This document shows positions 14,432 to 21,274 of a DNA stretch of 50,371 nt, piece after piece. Below the pieces are notes generated by a model. That model had not been told where the DNA came from. It did not search any database and worked only from the letters and a program-made list of their open reading frames with translations. The stretch's first letter is position 1. Every line of letters begins with the position of its first letter. The position numbers were made by a program, and so were the translations under genes. The stretch comes from a virus, in the IMG/VR virus record IMGVR_UViG_3300015371_000056, positions 1 to 50,371 of that record, one strand, 5' to 3'.

Positions 14432-14872
14432 CTACGCTGCTACCGGCTCGCCCTCCTTCTTCTTGCCACCACTGGCCTTGTCCTTCTTGGCCTCCTTCGC
14501 GGGCTTCTCGGCCTTCGGCTTCGACCTGCGCCCGAACGAGGGTGCAAGCATCTTGCGCCGGAGGAACGGCCGGACCTCCTGTGCGTAGGCCGTAGTCAGG
14601 CCACGCTTGGCGACCTTCTCGTCTGTGGCGCCGGCCTTGGTCAGCGCCTGGATCAGCTCGATGCCCTCCTTGCCGTCGAGCATGTTGCCCCCGACGAGGG
14701 AATCCGCTGCCTTCGAGAGGACGGAGTCGGAAACCGAGTTCACGTCAGCGTCGCCCTTCTTGACCAACTTCTCCTTAACGGCGAAGTTGAACACGACCAG
14801 GCGGGCATACTGCGCCCTCTTGTCGTCCGTCACGAAAGTGGCTTTCTCTGCCACCTCTGTCTTTGCTGCCAC
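14432..14872 (-). CDS. First leftward gene: basic-tailed hypothetical protein, 146 aa
   Basis: GTG at 14872 has AAAGGAG with ideal spacing (MAAKTEVAEKATFVTDDKRA). The middle is helical (GKEGIELIQALTKAGATDEK) and the end is rich in Lys, Ala and Glu, similar in style to the tail of the DUF669 protein. A longer ORF to 14941 would run through the promoter. As the first gene behind a promoter and before a terminator-like hairpin it is probably abundant. Function unknown. Confidence 0.72.
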   Translation of the reverse strand: MAAKTEVAEKATFVTDDKRAQYARLVVFNFAVKEKLVKKGDADVNSVSDSVLSKAADSLVGGNMLDGKEGIELIQALTKAGATDEKVAKRGLTTAYAQEVRPFLRRKMLAPSFGRRSKPKAEKPAKEAKKDKASGGKKKEGEPVAA

Positions 14873-14906
14873 TGCGCTCTCCTTTCGGTCGATGTGCGCA
14901 CCACGT

Positions 14907-14949
14907 ACGTTAGCGATTGAGACGCCAGAAATCAACCACATTCGTGGGG
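14907..14949 (-). promoter_or_regulatory. Main leftward promoter with CCCCACGA box
   Basis: Minus strand: CCCCACGA (14942-14949), 6 nt, TTGATT (14930-14935), 17 nt, TAACGT (14907-14912). It is divergent from the rightward promoter at 14984-15012 and lies in the only divergent junction of the two arms. Confidence 0.65.
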
Positions 14950-14983
14950 CACCAAGGCGTTTGGCAGACAGTTGTTCTACCGC

Positions 14984-15012
14984 TTGGCAAAATCGAGGTG
15001 ACCACTTATGCT
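14984..15012 (+). promoter_or_regulatory. Rightward promoter for HNH/primase operon
   Basis: TTGGCA (14984-14989), a 17-nt spacer and TATGCT (15007-15012). Transcription would begin near 15018-15020, exactly where the paired elements of the leader start. Confidence 0.65.
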
Positions 15013-15017
15013 CGCCC

Positions 15018-15128
15018 AGTCGGGAGGTAGGTGAGGCATGCCTAGATCCTCCTGTGTCGAGTGGCCACTTCGATGCACCATCTCATGGCGTTGGCTACCT
15101 CCCGATTAATCTAGGCAACGGAGGTCAA
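15018..15128 (+). promoter_or_regulatory. Structured 5' leader with pseudoknot pairing (riboswitch-like candidate)
   Basis: Arm A at 15018-15030 pairs with A' at 15095-15107 (13 bp, one G-U). Arm B at 15039-15047 pairs with B' at 15109-15117 (9 bp). The order A-B-A'-B' makes a pseudoknot. B' ends 2 nt before the GGAGG Shine-Dalgarno (15120-15124) of the HNH gene at 15129. The layout fits control of translation start, but no known riboswitch class was matched by eye. Confidence 0.55.
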
Positions 15129-15491
15129 ATGAAGCTTTGCGCTTGCTGCAGGGTGGAGAAACCTCTCGAAGAGTTCTCTACTGATAGTTGGCAGCCAGAC
15201 GGCAAGAACCCATGGTGCAGAAGTTGTGTCAGAGAAAAGGACAGACAACTTCGCCAGAAGAAGAAAGCGATCATTGACGAATTCAAGTCACAGCCTTGTG
15301 CTGACTGTGGCAACGAGTATCCTCCCTACGTAATGGATCTTGACCATGTTGTAGGTGAGAAGAAGTTTCGTCTCGCTGAGTTTTCTTGCTGGGGGATACA
15401 AGCCATTCTCGATGAACTACAGAAGTGCGAAGTCGTATGCTCTAACTGCCACAGGATTCGCACTAAGAGTCGTCAAGAGGTGGCTGCCTAG
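15129..15491 (+). CDS. HNH endonuclease-like protein with zinc ribbon, 120 aa
   Basis: It starts MKLCACCRVEKPLEEFSTDS, followed by NPWCRSCVREKD (a four-Cys ribbon) and the HNH part: CADCGNEYPPY, DLDHVVGEKKF and CSNCHRIRTKS. The DHV His and the NCH pair are the catalytic pattern. GGAGG lies 4 nt upstream of the ATG. It may be a free-standing nuclease for DNA packaging or a homing-type enzyme; the context beside the primase favours an early role. Confidence 0.82.
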   Translation: MKLCACCRVEKPLEEFSTDSWQPDGKNPWCRSCVREKDRQLRQKKKAIIDEFKSQPCADCGNEYPPYVMDLDHVVGEKKFRLAEFSCWGIQAILDELQKCEVVCSNCHRIRTKSRQEVAA

Positions 15492-17422
15492 TGGCACAGC
15501 ACACCGCAGATTGGTTTTTGGAGAATTTAGAGGGAGTAGAAGGAAGTTCAGGACAATTCAGCGCATGGTGTCCTTGTCACGAGGACATTGGCACATCAGT
15601 TAAAGGCCTCTCTATGACAGTGACGGCCTCAGGCAAGATACTGATCCGTTGCCACTCATGCGGCGCTGATATAGCAGCTGTAGCACGCGCGCTAGAGGGT
15701 GACGATCCCTATGGCATCTCCTCGGGCGAATTCAAGCCGAACGTGCGCAAGGTACGTAACGGCAATAAGCCTGAGCCTTACGAGGCAGAAGTAGATAACC
15801 CGCAAAAGACAGGCAAGAAAGGCGGGATGAAGTGGTGGGCAGATAAGACGGGCATCCCAAAGGGCACTTGGGAGAAGCTCGGCGTAGAAGAATTTGACGG
15901 CGGTGTAGCATTCACCTTCCCAGGCATGGAAGTGAGTAAGATCAGGCGCCCACCAAAAGAGTTTGCATGGATTGGAGCAGGCGAACGACCACCGCTGTGG
16001 CCATTGCCCGAGGATGAGTTGCCTGAAGAGATCGCTATCTGTGAAGGCGAATCAGACACTGGTACGATGCGGCACATAGGGTTCCACGCTTTTGGTATCA
16101 CCGCAGGCGCTGGCAAATCGCGGGATCAGAAGAGGTACCTCAGCGAGGCTCACTTTCAAGCGCTCAAAGACAGAGGAGCACAGAAGGTTCTCTTGTGTGG
16201 CGATGCAGATGCCTCAGGTGCTGAGATGATGGCGCTGATGGCGGACACAGCGACAGCAGTGGGCCTCGATGTGAGTGTCCTCCGCCTAGACCTTGTACTC
16301 GATCCGTTCGGAGGGTTGAATGACCTGAATGGAATGTGGCGCGAGGCAGGGCCCAAGGAGTTTGGCAAACTGCTGCAGCGCGCGATCCAGGAGTTGGCAG
16401 CAGCGGTACCTACGCTCAATCTGCAAGAGATGCTGCAGGTGGCAGAAGAGGATATCGACTGGTTGATCCCAGGCCTCGTCGCGCCTTCAGACAAGGTGCT
16501 CCTATCTGGACCTCAGAAGTCCTACAAGACCTGGGTGGCACTCGAACTGATGCGCAGCATGCTAACTGGACAACCTTTCCTCATGCGCGGCGTCGAGTGG
16601 ACACCGAACCAAACGGTGGCCAAGGCGATGTTCGTGCAAGAGGAAGGATCACGCCAGTTGTGGGCACGCAGGATCAGGCGGTTGCAGTTGCCAGAAGACA
16701 CGCCAGTGTTGTTCTGGCATCGGCGAGGGTTCAAGTTCACAGACGCAGAGAAGGTAGCACAGTTGATTGATACCTGCAGACGCGAACAGGTGGAAGTGTT
16801 GTTCCTCGATCCGATGCAGCGGATGATCCCAGGCGTGGACGAGAATGATTCTAGTGGCACTGGCGTTGTCTGGGATGAGGTACAGCGGATCCAAGAGTCA
16901 TGCCCAGGCATCGTCATAGTGATACTGCATCACTCCAACAAGTCGGAACGCCTCACCTGGGAATCAGTGCGTGGGTCCTCACGCCATGCAGGGGAGGTTG
17001 ATCTCGGTCTGTTCCTCGAGAAGCACCCGGTGGAGGATCATGTGATCCGGATTGCAGTAGACGGCAGGGATATCCCACAGTACCTAGGTACAGGTGAGTC
17101 GTTCGAAGCAAGGGTGGCGATGTCGAGTGAGGCGGAGGAAGAGAAGGGAGAGTTCTACTTCAGGATCGACGGGACTGAGATTCAAGCCAATGTGACGACA
17201 GGCGCGCTGAGAGGGAAGCACAACCGCAATGCAGTGTATGAAGCGATCAAGGACGGGGCGAATACGAGAACGAAGATCATGAGGGCAACAGATTTGTCTG
17301 ATGCCACTGTGCGTGAGCATTTGACAGATCTGATGGAGCAGTACCTGATTGAGGAGATCGACAACGGCAAAGGCAATGCCAAGAACTATGAGCTAAAGGA
17401 GGAAGGTGACGGGGATGCTTGA
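15491..17422 (+). CDS. Primase-helicase (zinc finger, Toprim, RepA-like ATPase)
   Basis: The N-terminus has a CHC2-like zinc finger (WCPCHED at about 26 and CHSCGAD at about 54). A Toprim domain follows, with the Glu in ICEGESDTG near 185 and the Asp pair in LLCGDADASG near 235. The second half is an AAA_25/RepA-like ATPase with Walker A LSGPQKSYKTW near 340 and Walker B VLFLDPMQR near 437. The C-terminal 80 aa look like a winged helix. It should prime and unwind DNA at replication forks. GTG start overlaps the HNH stop by one base. Confidence 0.88.
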   Translation: MAQHTADWFLENLEGVEGSSGQFSAWCPCHEDIGTSVKGLSMTVTASGKILIRCHSCGADIAAVARALEGDDPYGISSGEFKPNVRKVRNGNKPEPYEAEVDNPQKTGKKGGMKWWADKTGIPKGTWEKLGVEEFDGGVAFTFPGMEVSKIRRPPKEFAWIGAGERPPLWPLPEDELPEEIAICEGESDTGTMRHIGFHAFGITAGAGKSRDQKRYLSEAHFQALKDRGAQKVLLCGDADASGAEMMALMADTATAVGLDVSVLRLDLVLDPFGGLNDLNGMWREAGPKEFGKLLQRAIQELAAAVPTLNLQEMLQVAEEDIDWLIPGLVAPSDKVLLSGPQKSYKTWVALELMRSMLTGQPFLMRGVEWTPNQTVAKAMFVQEEGSRQLWARRIRRLQLPEDTPVLFWHRRGFKFTDAEKVAQLIDTCRREQVEVLFLDPMQRMIPGVDENDSSGTGVVWDEVQRIQESCPGIVIVILHHSNKSERLTWESVRGSSRHAGEVDLGLFLEKHPVEDHVIRIAVDGRDIPQYLGTGESFEARVAMSSEAEEEKGEFYFRIDGTEIQANVTTGALRGKHNRNAVYEAIKDGANTRTKIMRATDLSDATVREHLTDLMEQYLIEEIDNGKGNAKNYELKEEGDGDA

Positions 17423-17885
17423 CATCAGGGACCCAAAGGAGTTGGGTGAGCAATTGCTGCATCCTGGGTTGAGGGGATCAGCGCAAAGGCACCATGTAGT
17501 GAACTGTATAGGCGACGATGATCCAGAGAGAAGGCTCACCCTGTCTGAGATTTATGAGTATGCAGCAAGGTATGGTGTCCTCGATGATGTGCCTACCTAC
17601 TCGCGCACGGAATCGACTGTGGACCTGACGACAGCGCTCTACAGGCAACAGATGACTGATCTCGCGGCACAAGGTGATCGTTTTGCTCGTCGCGTCTGTG
17701 AGGACCATGGGTGGGCCTATGAAGTCCCACAGGATGCATCGAATGAGGAGAGCGTCGCACTCAGGCAGGAGCGCTCATGCGTTGAGAAGGAACCTCATGA
17801 CCCGCATGTGTGGACGCGCCTTGGGTTCGCTGAAGACGGGAAAGAGGTACAGGTTTATACGTGCCCAGGAGTTGCGGTTACATGA
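17415..17885 (+). CDS. Hypothetical protein, 156 aa
   Basis: It starts MLDIRDPKELGEQLLHPGLR (ATG 17415; a GTG at 17406 is closer to the AAGGAGG). It overlaps the primase-helicase end. The protein is acidic with LTLSEIYEYAARYGVLDDVP, a likely helical module, and a C-terminal VQVYTCPG. No family recognised. The position suggests a replication accessory. Confidence 0.7.
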   Translation: MLDIRDPKELGEQLLHPGLRGSAQRHHVVNCIGDDDPERRLTLSEIYEYAARYGVLDDVPTYSRTESTVDLTTALYRQQMTDLAAQGDRFARRVCEDHGWAYEVPQDASNEESVALRQERSCVEKEPHDPHVWTRLGFAEDGKEVQVYTCPGVAVT

Positions 17886-17901
17886 AAATCAGAGCACCAG
17901 T

Positions 17902-18032
17902 GATTTGCAGGTGTTTTGGGGGCTACCTCGGTACCCTAGGAACCCGGGGTACCAACCACCTCGGTACCACCCTGGTACCCTGGGCTGAGAATTGGAAAAA
18001 CCCCTGCAAATCGGTGGTGAGTGGGTGGTACC
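17902..18032. repeat. Cluster of GGTACC palindromes inside a 16-bp inverted repeat
   Basis: GGTACC occurs at 17930, 17948, 17963, 17974 and 18027, three of them as CCTCGGTACC or its reverse. Arms 17902-17917 and 17997-18012 are complementary over 16 bp with one mismatch and enclose four of the five copies. No ORF looks real in 17886-18138. It follows the primase-helicase operon, so an origin or operator array is plausible. Confidence 0.65.
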
Positions 18033-18138
18033 GAGGTTCCATGGTTCTCTTCGTTTTCGGGACGCACAGGACGGATGGAGTGGAGCTCTATAAGAGCTCC
18101 CTCCACCATGGTCCTCGACCGACCGAGGTAGGAGTGTA

Positions 18139-18564
18139 ATGGCGGTAAGGAATGGGTCATCACAGCTTGTTGTTTGGACAGAGGATCTGGCACAGGTACT
18201 GGAGAGGTGGATCAAGGAGTTTGAGGGGGAGGAATCACTATTCGAGAAGGTAAAGCAGAGGAGTAGTGCACGAAGGAATGAGAATGGAAATCAGCGTGAG
18301 TACTTCGGACGGATGGGTGAGGGGTATGGTCCAAGGATGGGAGGGGTGGCATATCTCAGCCATTGGTCAGGAATTCAAGAGAGGAGGGTCAGGGCGATTT
18401 TGAGACGAGAGACCCAGCGGACGATCATTGAGGTGGCGGATCAGTTGCTGACTGCGGCGGGTCTGACGCATGAGTTGGATACGCCTGCAGGTTCGGTCCA
18501 GGTGTGTGACAATCCGCTGGCTGAGGGAAGGAAGCAGAAGGTACGGGTGGGGGATCTGTATTAG
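18139..18564 (+). CDS. Hypothetical DNA-binding-like protein, 141 aa
   Basis: The middle contains GGVAYLSHWSGIQERRVRAI followed by LRRETQRTIIEVADQLLTAA, which reads like a helix-turn-helix with a following helix. The N-terminal half is charged and helical. The codons are purine-rich (many AGG and GAG). Not assigned to a family. The location between repeat arrays suggests a regulator or initiator. Confidence 0.65.
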   Translation: MAVRNGSSQLVVWTEDLAQVLERWIKEFEGEESLFEKVKQRSSARRNENGNQREYFGRMGEGYGPRMGGVAYLSHWSGIQERRVRAILRRETQRTIIEVADQLLTAAGLTHELDTPAGSVQVCDNPLAEGRKQKVRVGDLY

Positions 18565-18679
18565 GGGTAGAGTATTTGACCCAGGGGAAGAGCATTTGAC
18601 CTAGGGGTGGAGCTGAAATAGACCAGGGGTCAGGATAACCGGGCGGGGTCTATGGGTGACCGGGCGGGGCCTATAGTAG
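18563..18679. repeat. Tandem 20-21-bp repeat array
   Basis: Two 20-bp units beginning AGGGG (18563-18582 and 18583-18602) differ at three or four sites. A diverged 22-bp unit follows (18603-18624). Two 21-bp units beginning ACCGGGCGGGG then lie at 18638-18658 and 18659-18679. They sit directly upstream of the winged-helix gene. Candidate operator sites or iterons. Confidence 0.65.
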
Positions 18680-18725
18680 ACTGAGGATTTGGATAATTTG
18701 TTCGGGTGTGCTATCAATCGAGGTC

Positions 18726-18998
18726 ATGGGAGTGCAGGCACCAGTGCAGGTTTTGGGTAAGACGGAGCAGCGTGTTGCTCATGTGGTCAGGGTAGTCAAG
18801 GAGGCATCTCCTAAGCGCCTGACCTATGACCAACTCGCTAAGAAGACAGGGTCGTCTTACGACGTGCTTCTCTACATCTTGCAGACCTTGGTTGAGGTAG
18901 GCCTTGTAGATAGGCATGATGAACCTGGACATGGTCCTGGTCGCCCGAAGTGTTTCTTCCAGTGGCTCGGAGAGGGAGCGCAGGAAAGCGGATCCTGA
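18726..18998 (+). CDS. Winged-helix DNA-binding protein, 90 aa
   Basis: The fold pattern is clear: KTEQRVAHVVRVVKEASPKR, LTYDQLAKKTGSSYDVLLYI, LQTLVEVGLVDRHDEPG, then a wing GRPKCFF. This is the MarR/ArsR-like winged helix typical of small regulators. Start uncertain between GTG 18708, ATG 18726 and GTG 18732 (GAGG 8 nt upstream). It lies next to tandem repeats that could be its binding sites. Confidence 0.75.
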   Translation: MGVQAPVQVLGKTEQRVAHVVRVVKEASPKRLTYDQLAKKTGSSYDVLLYILQTLVEVGLVDRHDEPGHGPGRPKCFFQWLGEGAQESGS

Positions 18999-19056
18999 CT
19001 TGCTCCTTCCCCTAACCTCCTCGTGGCGCGAATGGACGGGGTAGGAGCATCGAGGC

Positions 19057-19107
19057 GAGTCGCCTAGACAAGTGTTCAAAGGACCCCCTGAACCGTTTAG
19101 GCGACTC
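19057..19107. repeat. Nested hairpin after the winged-helix gene
   Basis: GAGTCGCCTA (19057-19066) pairs with TAGGCGACTC (19098-19107), and GTTCA (19074-19078) pairs with TGAAC (19089-19093) inside it. It stands 59 nt after the stop of the winged-helix gene. No U-run follows, so it is a weak terminator candidate. Confidence 0.55.
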
Positions 19108-19231
19108 CCTCCCAAATCTTTCTAGAGAAACTTCCTGAGAATTCTTCGCGCATCATGCGCGTGCGCGCGCGGAGAGCTTCGAGGAGTTTGGGGCTCATAC
19201 CCCTTTTATATCAAGGGCCGATGTTCAGAGG

Positions 19232-19348
19232 GACGTAAGGCTGGCCTGACAGTAGGTGTAAGGGACGGCCTGGCAGGGGAGGTAAGGCCGACCTAACCTC
19301 AGGTGTGAGGCCATCCTGACGAGGGATGTATGGCCAGCCTTACGGGGC
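19232..19348. repeat. Five imperfect 22-24-bp iterons
   Basis: Five successive units share the form GTAAGG-CYRRCCT-GAC and begin near 19232, 19256, 19280, 19302 and 19326. Each carries an internal AAGGCYRRCCT half-palindrome. Tandem sites of this size are typical of initiator or repressor binding. Confidence 0.6.
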
Positions 19349-19547
19349 ACATCGCGGTGTGGGGTGAACGGGTCGGCGCGTCATGGGGGTAACACATTGT
19401 CCGATTCGCAACATGAACACATCGTAACGAAAACCTGCAACACCCACAACAGAACCGTGGGTTTGCAAAAGGGACGTTCGGGGCGCACGTTGTTATCCGC
19501 ACGCACGCGCACGCACGCGCGCTTATCACAAACGGCGAGGGATGTCA

Positions 19548-19583
19548 AGGAATTTAGCTCAAGAAATGCTGAGCCAAATTCCT
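19548..19583. promoter_or_regulatory. 14-bp inverted repeat between divergent -35 boxes (operator candidate)
   Basis: Arms 19548-19561 and 19570-19583 are complementary with one mismatch and an 8-nt loop. TTGACA on the minus strand (19543-19548) touches one side, and the plus-strand TTGACA (19595) is 11 nt from the other. This would suit a repressor or activator site. Confidence 0.5.
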
Positions 19584-19594
19584 GAGGGAATCGG

Positions 19595-19623
19595 TTGACA
19601 TTCGGCGATACCGGCACTAATGT
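19595..19623 (+). promoter_or_regulatory. Strong rightward promoter
   Basis: Perfect TTGACA (19595-19600), a 17-nt spacer and TAATGT (19618-19623), the same -10 as the leftward promoter at 8833. It drives the operon 19676-21217. Confidence 0.75.
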
Positions 19624-19675
19624 GTGTTGCGTAGGTTCAATCGCGGGTGACACCCGCACAACAAGGAGGTACGGC

Positions 19676-19993
19676 ATGGCACGCACGACGAACGACGAGG
19701 CGAAAATCGCCGCAGGGACGCACAAGCGTTGTACGAAGTCGGGGATCGTCCTTCCCGCGACGCCGGAGTTTTTCTACCGCGACAAGTCGCAAAAGGACGG
19801 GTTGTCCCCGTGGTCGAAGGATGCGGAACGCGCGTACAACAAGGCGTATCGCGCAGGCCTCAAGGACGCGAAGGCGACGCGCAAGGGCGACATCCCGACG
19901 AACACGCGCCCAGGGAAGGCGCGCGTGACGAAGTTCGAAAAGGCGATGTCAGGTGATCGGGTGAAGCGCGGCACGCACAAGGCACGCGCGTAA
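19676..19993 (+). CDS. Basic protein with degenerate zinc-ribbon pattern, 105 aa
   Basis: ATG at 19676 has AGGAGG 6 nt upstream. The region KRCTKSGIVLP, TPEFFYRDKSQKDGLSPWSK, DAERAYNKAYRAG copies the frame of HNH-associated zinc ribbons (C-x-x-C, EF, DG..PWC..C), but three of the four Cys are replaced (S, S, A). The rest is Lys/Arg-rich. It may bind nucleic acid without zinc. First gene behind a strong promoter, followed by a hairpin. Confidence 0.75.
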   Translation: MARTTNDEAKIAAGTHKRCTKSGIVLPATPEFFYRDKSQKDGLSPWSKDAERAYNKAYRAGLKDAKATRKGDIPTNTRPGKARVTKFEKAMSGDRVKRGTHKARA

Positions 19994-20004
19994 CGACGAC
20001 GACG

Positions 20005-20032
20005 TGGGGGCACATCGAAAGGTGTGCCCCCA
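20005..20032 (+). terminator. 10-bp hairpin after the first gene of the operon
   Basis: TGGGGGCACA (20005-20014) pairs with TGTGCCCCCA (20023-20032) around an 8-nt loop. It lies between the stop at 19993 and the next ribosome site. No U-run. It probably lowers or processes transcripts so that the first gene is expressed most. Confidence 0.6.
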
Positions 20033-20052
20033 AACGATTGAAGGGAGAAATG

Positions 20053-20329
20053 ATGGCGCGCATGGATATTGATGAGGTCGAGAACGACCGACCTCGCCGA
20101 CATCGGGGAAAACGACGTTCAATTCCTCGGGTGGGATTTGGATACGTTTGACAACGAACTTGCCAGGGTCAAGGACGTAATTGATCGCCACATTATGTCG
20201 GGGAATCACCTCCTCACATATTGGTTTCGGCGCAAGGACATCGTCGCAACGACCGCGGTCAATTGTTTCGGGGATCGCGCACGTTCGTCGCGCGTCGTCG
20301 GCACATACCTCGCGCAAAGGGGATTGTAA
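20053..20329 (+). CDS. Acidic hypothetical protein, apparent +1 frameshift near 20088
   Basis: ATG at 20053 has GGGAG 5 nt upstream and opens MARMDIDEVEND. That frame then changes to RPRRHRGKRR and soon stops. One base over, the frame from 20089 reads DLADIGENDVQFLGW to TYLAQRGL at 20329. Dropping one C near 20088 gives one continuous acidic protein of about 91 aa. It is either a sequence error, a real mutation or a programmed +1 shift. If not, the second frame starts at ATG 20072. Confidence 0.5.
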
Positions 20330-20331
20330 CT

Positions 20332-20412
20332 ATGAATCGCCATTCGAGGGACAAATTGATTCGTGAGGTCGAATTGTACCTCGCGTTTTGGGCGGAGGTT
20401 AAACGGTCATGA
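20332..20412 (+). CDS. Possible 26-aa micro-protein
   Basis: It starts MNRHSRDKLIREVELYLAFW and ends AEVKRS. AGGGGA lies about 8 nt upstream, and its stop overlaps the next ATG (ATGA). An amphipathic helix is likely. Confidence 0.4.
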   Translation: MNRHSRDKLIREVELYLAFWAEVKRS

Positions 20413-20522
20413 TATGGACATTCCTCGATCAATTTTGGATGATTTTGCACGGGTGGTGCGTCGGACCCATCCACCTCGCGCATGGAATTCCATGGTACGC
20501 AATTTGGAGGTGTTTGCCATGA
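20409..20522 (+). CDS. Possible 37-aa hydrophobic micro-protein
   Basis: It starts MIWTFLDQFWMILHGWCVGP and is Trp-rich. Both ends overlap neighbours as ATGA. It could lie along or in the membrane. Supported mainly by coupling. Confidence 0.4.
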   Translation: MIWTFLDQFWMILHGWCVGPIHLAHGIPWYAIWRCLP

Positions 20523-20713
20523 TAATTTCAGAGGTTAGCGTGTTAGTCGAACAAATCGACTACGAGATTAAGAGTTGTCGAATCAAATTGGCGCAAACAA
20601 ATCCTGCGACACAAAAACGGCAGGTTGATCGTTTGTTGGGTGTAATCGACGGGTTGGAATGCGCGAAGGTTTTGGTCAGGGACAATGCCGACTACGCAGA
20701 AACGGAGTATTAA
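20519..20713 (+). CDS. Small helical protein, 64 aa
   Basis: GGAGG lies 9 nt upstream of the ATG. The sequence MIISEVSVLVEQIDYEIKSC then TQKRQVDRLLGVIDGLECAK is helical and probably a short coiled coil. Unknown function. Confidence 0.65.
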   Translation: MIISEVSVLVEQIDYEIKSCRIKLAQTNPATQKRQVDRLLGVIDGLECAKVLVRDNADYAETEY

Positions 20714-20716
20714 ATC

Positions 20717-21217
20717 ATGAGCAAGGTTTACGTTGGAGAAGGTGACATCGTTACCGTTATGCGCAACGGAAGGGAATTCGAATTCAGGGTCGGTGTTTCA
20801 CACCGCATTGAGGGCGACATCGCGTTAACGCTTGACGCCGTACCCAGGGTAATTCTGTGTGAGGTATGCGGCGAAAACGAGGCGGGGGATTATGAAACCG
20901 GGGGTGGGCAACACATATGCCCGACGTGCGTAAATTCGGCGTTGGCATTCAAGGCCATCGAATACGTCCTCGATAACATCGGGGATTACGACGTGCCATT
21001 GGCACGCACAATCGCGGCATTGGATGAGGAGGATGCACATATGCGCTCATCCGGAATGTCATACGTTGATTCGGAGTCGAGTGCGTTGGACATGATGCGT
21101 GGTTACGGCGTTAATGATCGGTTCGATTTCATGTGCCCATTGTTTGAGACAATCGTGGGTGCATTCGGAGATCCTGGAGATATGCAGGGCGTGGCAATTC
21201 AGTTTAGACAAACGTAA
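20717..21217 (+). CDS. Zinc-ribbon hypothetical protein, 166 aa
   Basis: A beta-rich N-terminus (MSKVYVGEGDIVTVMRNGRE) is followed by a zinc ribbon CEVCGENEAG and CPTCVNSALAFKAI, then a helical acidic C-terminal half. Last gene of the operon before the hairpin at 21237. The operon uses many TTG, ATT and AAT codons, unlike the capsid genes. Family not recognised. Confidence 0.72.
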   Translation: MSKVYVGEGDIVTVMRNGREFEFRVGVSHRIEGDIALTLDAVPRVILCEVCGENEAGDYETGGGQHICPTCVNSALAFKAIEYVLDNIGDYDVPLARTIAALDEEDAHMRSSGMSYVDSESSALDMMRGYGVNDRFDFMCPLFETIVGAFGDPGDMQGVAIQFRQT

Positions 21218-21236
21218 CACGCGCCGAACATCGAGA

Positions 21237-21274
21237 CGTAAATAACGTGGGTTAATCACCCCACGTTATTTACG
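21237..21274. terminator. Perfect 15-bp hairpin, bidirectional terminator-like
   Basis: Arms 21237-21251 and 21260-21274 (CGTAAATAACGTGGG and complement) pair perfectly around 8 nt. It lies 20 nt after the last gene of the operon. The A/T-rich stem base can serve in both directions, although no separate U-run is seen. Confidence 0.7.

Larger units (their letters stand above)
18999..19675. other. 677-bp gene-free region
   Basis: No ORF here shows a ribosome site or protein-like sequence. It holds the hairpin at 19057-19107, an alternating purine-pyrimidine tract at about 19148-19171, five 22-24-bp iterons at 19232-19348, a second alternating tract at about 19499-19522 (repeats of GCACGC), an inverted repeat at 19548-19583 and the promoter at 19595-19623. 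The whole looks like a replication or regulatory locus. Confidence 0.6.

Noticed and set aside
15125-15128. Direct assignment of the 15018-15128 leader to a preQ1 riboswitch
   Set aside because: Only the pairing order was seen; no conserved preQ1 aptamer residues could be matched by eye.
18563-19348. CRISPR array
   Set aside because: Repeats are contiguous and imperfect without unique spacers of constant length; no cas genes apart from the Cas4-like recombination nuclease.
19381-19725. Minus-strand ORFs over the 19.3-19.7 kb region
   Set aside because: They run across the promoter and the gene 19676; Cys/Arg-rich random-looking sequence without a ribosome site.
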